Part shown: piece after piece, positions 12,610 to 14,266 of the stretch
Layout of the letters: each line of letters opens with the position of its first letter
Position numbering within the stretch: position 1 is the stretch's first letter
DNA from: Terriglobia bacterium
GTDB lineage: Bacteria > Acidobacteriota > Terriglobia > UBA7540
Reading direction: 5' to 3'
Assembly: GCA_030040515.1 (NCBI GenBank)
Contig: JASHTO010000680.1
Location: 1-14,266 of the forward strand
DNA: 14,266 nucleotides
Translations under genes and position numbers: made by a program
The notes under the pieces: generated by a model
Database searches by the model: none
Seen by the model: the letters and a program-made list of their open reading frames with translations, nothing else
What the model was told of the DNA's origin: nothing

Positions 12610-14266
12610 CAGAAGCTTAATTTCAGCCCGAGCTGGATGACGCGCCCCCCGTGCGAGCCGATGATTCTCCCCGCGTCCACATTGGGCTCGCTGGTCGAAC
12701 CGATCATCGTATCGGGATAATTCCAGTTCGCGTGATTCAGGACGTCCAGGGCGAGAGCGCTGAATTCCAGCACGCTCTGACCGCTGATGGGGAGACGTTT
12801 TCCCAGGCTGATGTCCATCGAATTATAGCCCGGGCCCAGCAGGCCCGAAATCGTGTGCGAAGCGTCGCCCATGGTGAAGTCCGGGGGCTGAATAAAGGCC
12901 GCGGGGTTGAACCATTCCGCCGGTCCGGGGTTTGCAACGTGCGGGTCCACGCCCGGCACCACATTCACATCAAGCGTGGGGAGAACATCGCCGGTGTTGT
13001 TGAATTCCGGATGCGGCGCCAGGGGCGTTCCGTCATTCCAGTAGGCGTTGCCACTCAATGACCACCCACGCACCAGCGCGCCGGTGACTCCGGTGTAATT
13101 CAAGAACGCCTGGTTCGGCCCGAAGGGAAAATCGTAGACGTAGCTGAGCGTCAGATATTGCGGAGTGTTGTAGTCCGTCGCGGACCAATCATCATTTAAA
13201 TTGAAGAAATCCTGGTTGCCATAGGGTCCGGAGTAGTTATCAAGCTGTTTCGAAATCGAATAATAGACCGTAAACGTCAAACCGAATGAAGCGCGCTTCT
13301 CAATGCGGACATAACCGGAGTCGCGTTGGTAGCGGCCGCCTGGATATTCCCCGTAAAGTTCGAAGCCGGGGTATTGAGGATAAGGCTGAAGCGTCGAGCG
13401 GAAAGAATAGGTGTAAAGGTTGTCGCCATAGACCATGTCCGCAGGGCTGATGGCGTTGGGATTGACGACTCCGTCGCCCACCAGTAAGGCGCGGCCTACA
13501 CTGTGGTTCGCTCCCACGGAAATGGCAATGGAGAACGGAATGTCGTGTTCAATAGAGAGGGAAGCGGATTGATAGACGGGTTCGGCTTTGCTCAGGTCCA
13601 TGAAATGTGCGGTGGTGTTGTCGGCCGCCGAGGGGCTGAGGTCCGGCAGCGGCGTGGTGGGCGGAGGAATGCCTGCATCCAGTGTCACTGCGGGGCTGAG
13701 TTGAATGTTGGGCGAAATGAAGGTCTCAAAGGCGTTGAATCCCTGCGTGGCCCACTGGCCGTTGTAAATGGGAATCTGGGTGTGCGAGCGGCTGTAGGAA
13801 GCGCTGACCACGGTTTTGCTGCTTCCTCGCGGATTCCAGGTGATGCTGGCCGAAGGGTCGATGTCATAATTGATGGGACGCATGCCGCGCGAGATGCCAT
13901 CGACACCGGCGAAGGCCAGTCCGCCGGGAAGACCGTTCGAGGGATCGATGATGCTGGGGTCAACGGTGCTCTGCCGGTTGTATTTTTCCACGCGCGGCGT
14001 CCGGCGGCTGATCACCAGGCCGGCGTTCAATTGTAGATTTTTGCGCAACGCGTAACGGTCGCGCGGGCTGAAGCTTTGGTAGGAATCGCGAAAGTAGGAA
14101 GGCGAAATAACCAGGGTTTGCTGCGCGGAGGCCGTCTGGCCCAGAAGGAAGCCGGCAAAGGGATCTCCCGTATCGGTGATTCCGGGCAGGCTGGTAATGT
14201 CAGGAGTAAATTGGAAATATCCGGTAGGATATTCCGGGTTGAAGGAGTTTACCTGATAGAAATCCG
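12609..14266 (-). CDS. TonB-dependent receptor, Oar-like, C-terminal beta-barrel (partial)
   Basis: The gene runs off the right edge of the window; about 551 residues of its C-terminal part are visible. The frame stays open from the stop at 12609-12611 to 14264. Position 14048 is an internal TTG (Leu), not a start, because the upstream frame continues with barrel-like sequence (DFYQVNSFNPEYPTG, then FAGFLLGQTASA). Alternating aromatic and polar strands are repeated throughout, for example ASFGLTFTVYYSISKQLDNY and QYLTLSYVYDFPFG. The final strand, GGRVIQLGLKLSF, ends in Phe as outer-membrane barrels do. The content is typical of large Oar-like receptors of Acidobacteriota, whose N-terminal carboxypeptidase-like and plug domains would lie outside the window. 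It should sit in the outer membrane and move or bind a large substrate using TonB energy. It is first in the visible operon. Confidence 0.85.
   Translation of the reverse strand, partial: DFYQVNSFNPEYPTGYFQFTPDITSLPGITDTGDPFAGFLLGQTASAQQTLVISPSYFRDSYQSFSPRDRYALRKNLQLNAGLVISRRTPRVEKYNRQSTVDPSIIDPSNGLPGGLAFAGVDGISRGMRPINYDIDPSASITWNPRGSSKTVVSASYSRSHTQIPIYNGQWATQGFNAFETFISPNIQLSPAVTLDAGIPPPTTPLPDLSPSAADNTTAHFMDLSKAEPVYQSASLSIEHDIPFSIAISVGANHSVGRALLVGDGVVNPNAISPADMVYGDNLYTYSFRSTLQPYPQYPGFELYGEYPGGRYQRDSGYVRIEKRASFGLTFTVYYSISKQLDNYSGPYGNQDFFNLNDDWSATDYNTPQYLTLSYVYDFPFGPNQAFLNYTGVTGALVRGWSLSGNAYWNDGTPLAPHPEFNNTGDVLPTLDVNVVPGVDPHVANPGPAEWFNPAAFIQPPDFTMGDASHTISGLLGPGYNSMDISLGKRLPISGQSVLEFSALALDVLNHANWNYPDTMIGSTSEPNVDAGRIIGSHGGRVIQLGLKLSF

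Noticed and set aside
12609..14048. Receptor gene starting at 14048
   Set aside because: That codon is an internal TTG; the frame continues with barrel-like sequence to the window edge, so the gene is partial.

Overview
The window looks like a piece of an Acidobacteriota chromosome (inference). It is moderately GC-rich. It carries a TonB-dependent receptor of the Oar-like type, a VWA-type secreted protein co-transcribed with it, and a very large YVTN-beta-propeller plus choice-of-anchor-D (ASH-type) secreted protein. That combination is typical of soil Acidobacteriota. No rRNA, tRNA, CRISPR array or intact mobile element was seen.

Left part (1-6252, all + strand): sugar and nucleotide-sugar metabolism. 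A zinc-dependent medium-chain dehydrogenase (175-1206) overlaps a Gfo/Idh/MocA oxidoreductase (1200-2285) by 7 bases, so the two probably work as a redox pair. A 539-base gap follows. It holds a decayed PadR-family regulator behind an apparently intact promoter and operator. Next come a full-length relative of UDP-sulfoquinovose synthase (SQD1/SqdB family, 2825-4015) and, 3 bases later, a class V aminotransferase-fold PLP enzyme (4019-5110). After a hairpin-containing gap comes a GalE/WbpP-like NDP-sugar 4-epimerase (5308-6252). Together they suggest synthesis of a modified, possibly sulfonated or aminated, sugar for a glycolipid or surface glycan; the product cannot be read from the sequence.

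Middle (6253-10540): a strong hairpin separates the epimerase from a convergent 1330-residue secreted protein on the - strand. Its N-terminal half has 16 YVTN-type repeats, the C-terminal half four ASH/choice-of-anchor-D domains, one of them behind a proline-rich linker. The repeats are homogenised at DNA level: one stretch matches 134 of 135 bases at a 261-base offset. A good sigma70-like promoter (TTGACG-17-TATAGG on the - strand) lies upstream.

Right part (10541-14266, - strand): a compact field of eight stem-loops (10595-10844), one of which has a diverged copy at 103-127, follows the 3' end of a three-gene operon. The operon reads TonB-dependent receptor (partial, running off the right edge), VWA-like secreted protein, then a single-pass coiled-coil protein. 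The two junctions are TGATG and TAATG, so translation is probably coupled and the three proteins are likely to act together at the cell envelope. This operon, the hairpin field and the SQD1-like/aminotransferase pair are the most interesting parts of the window.
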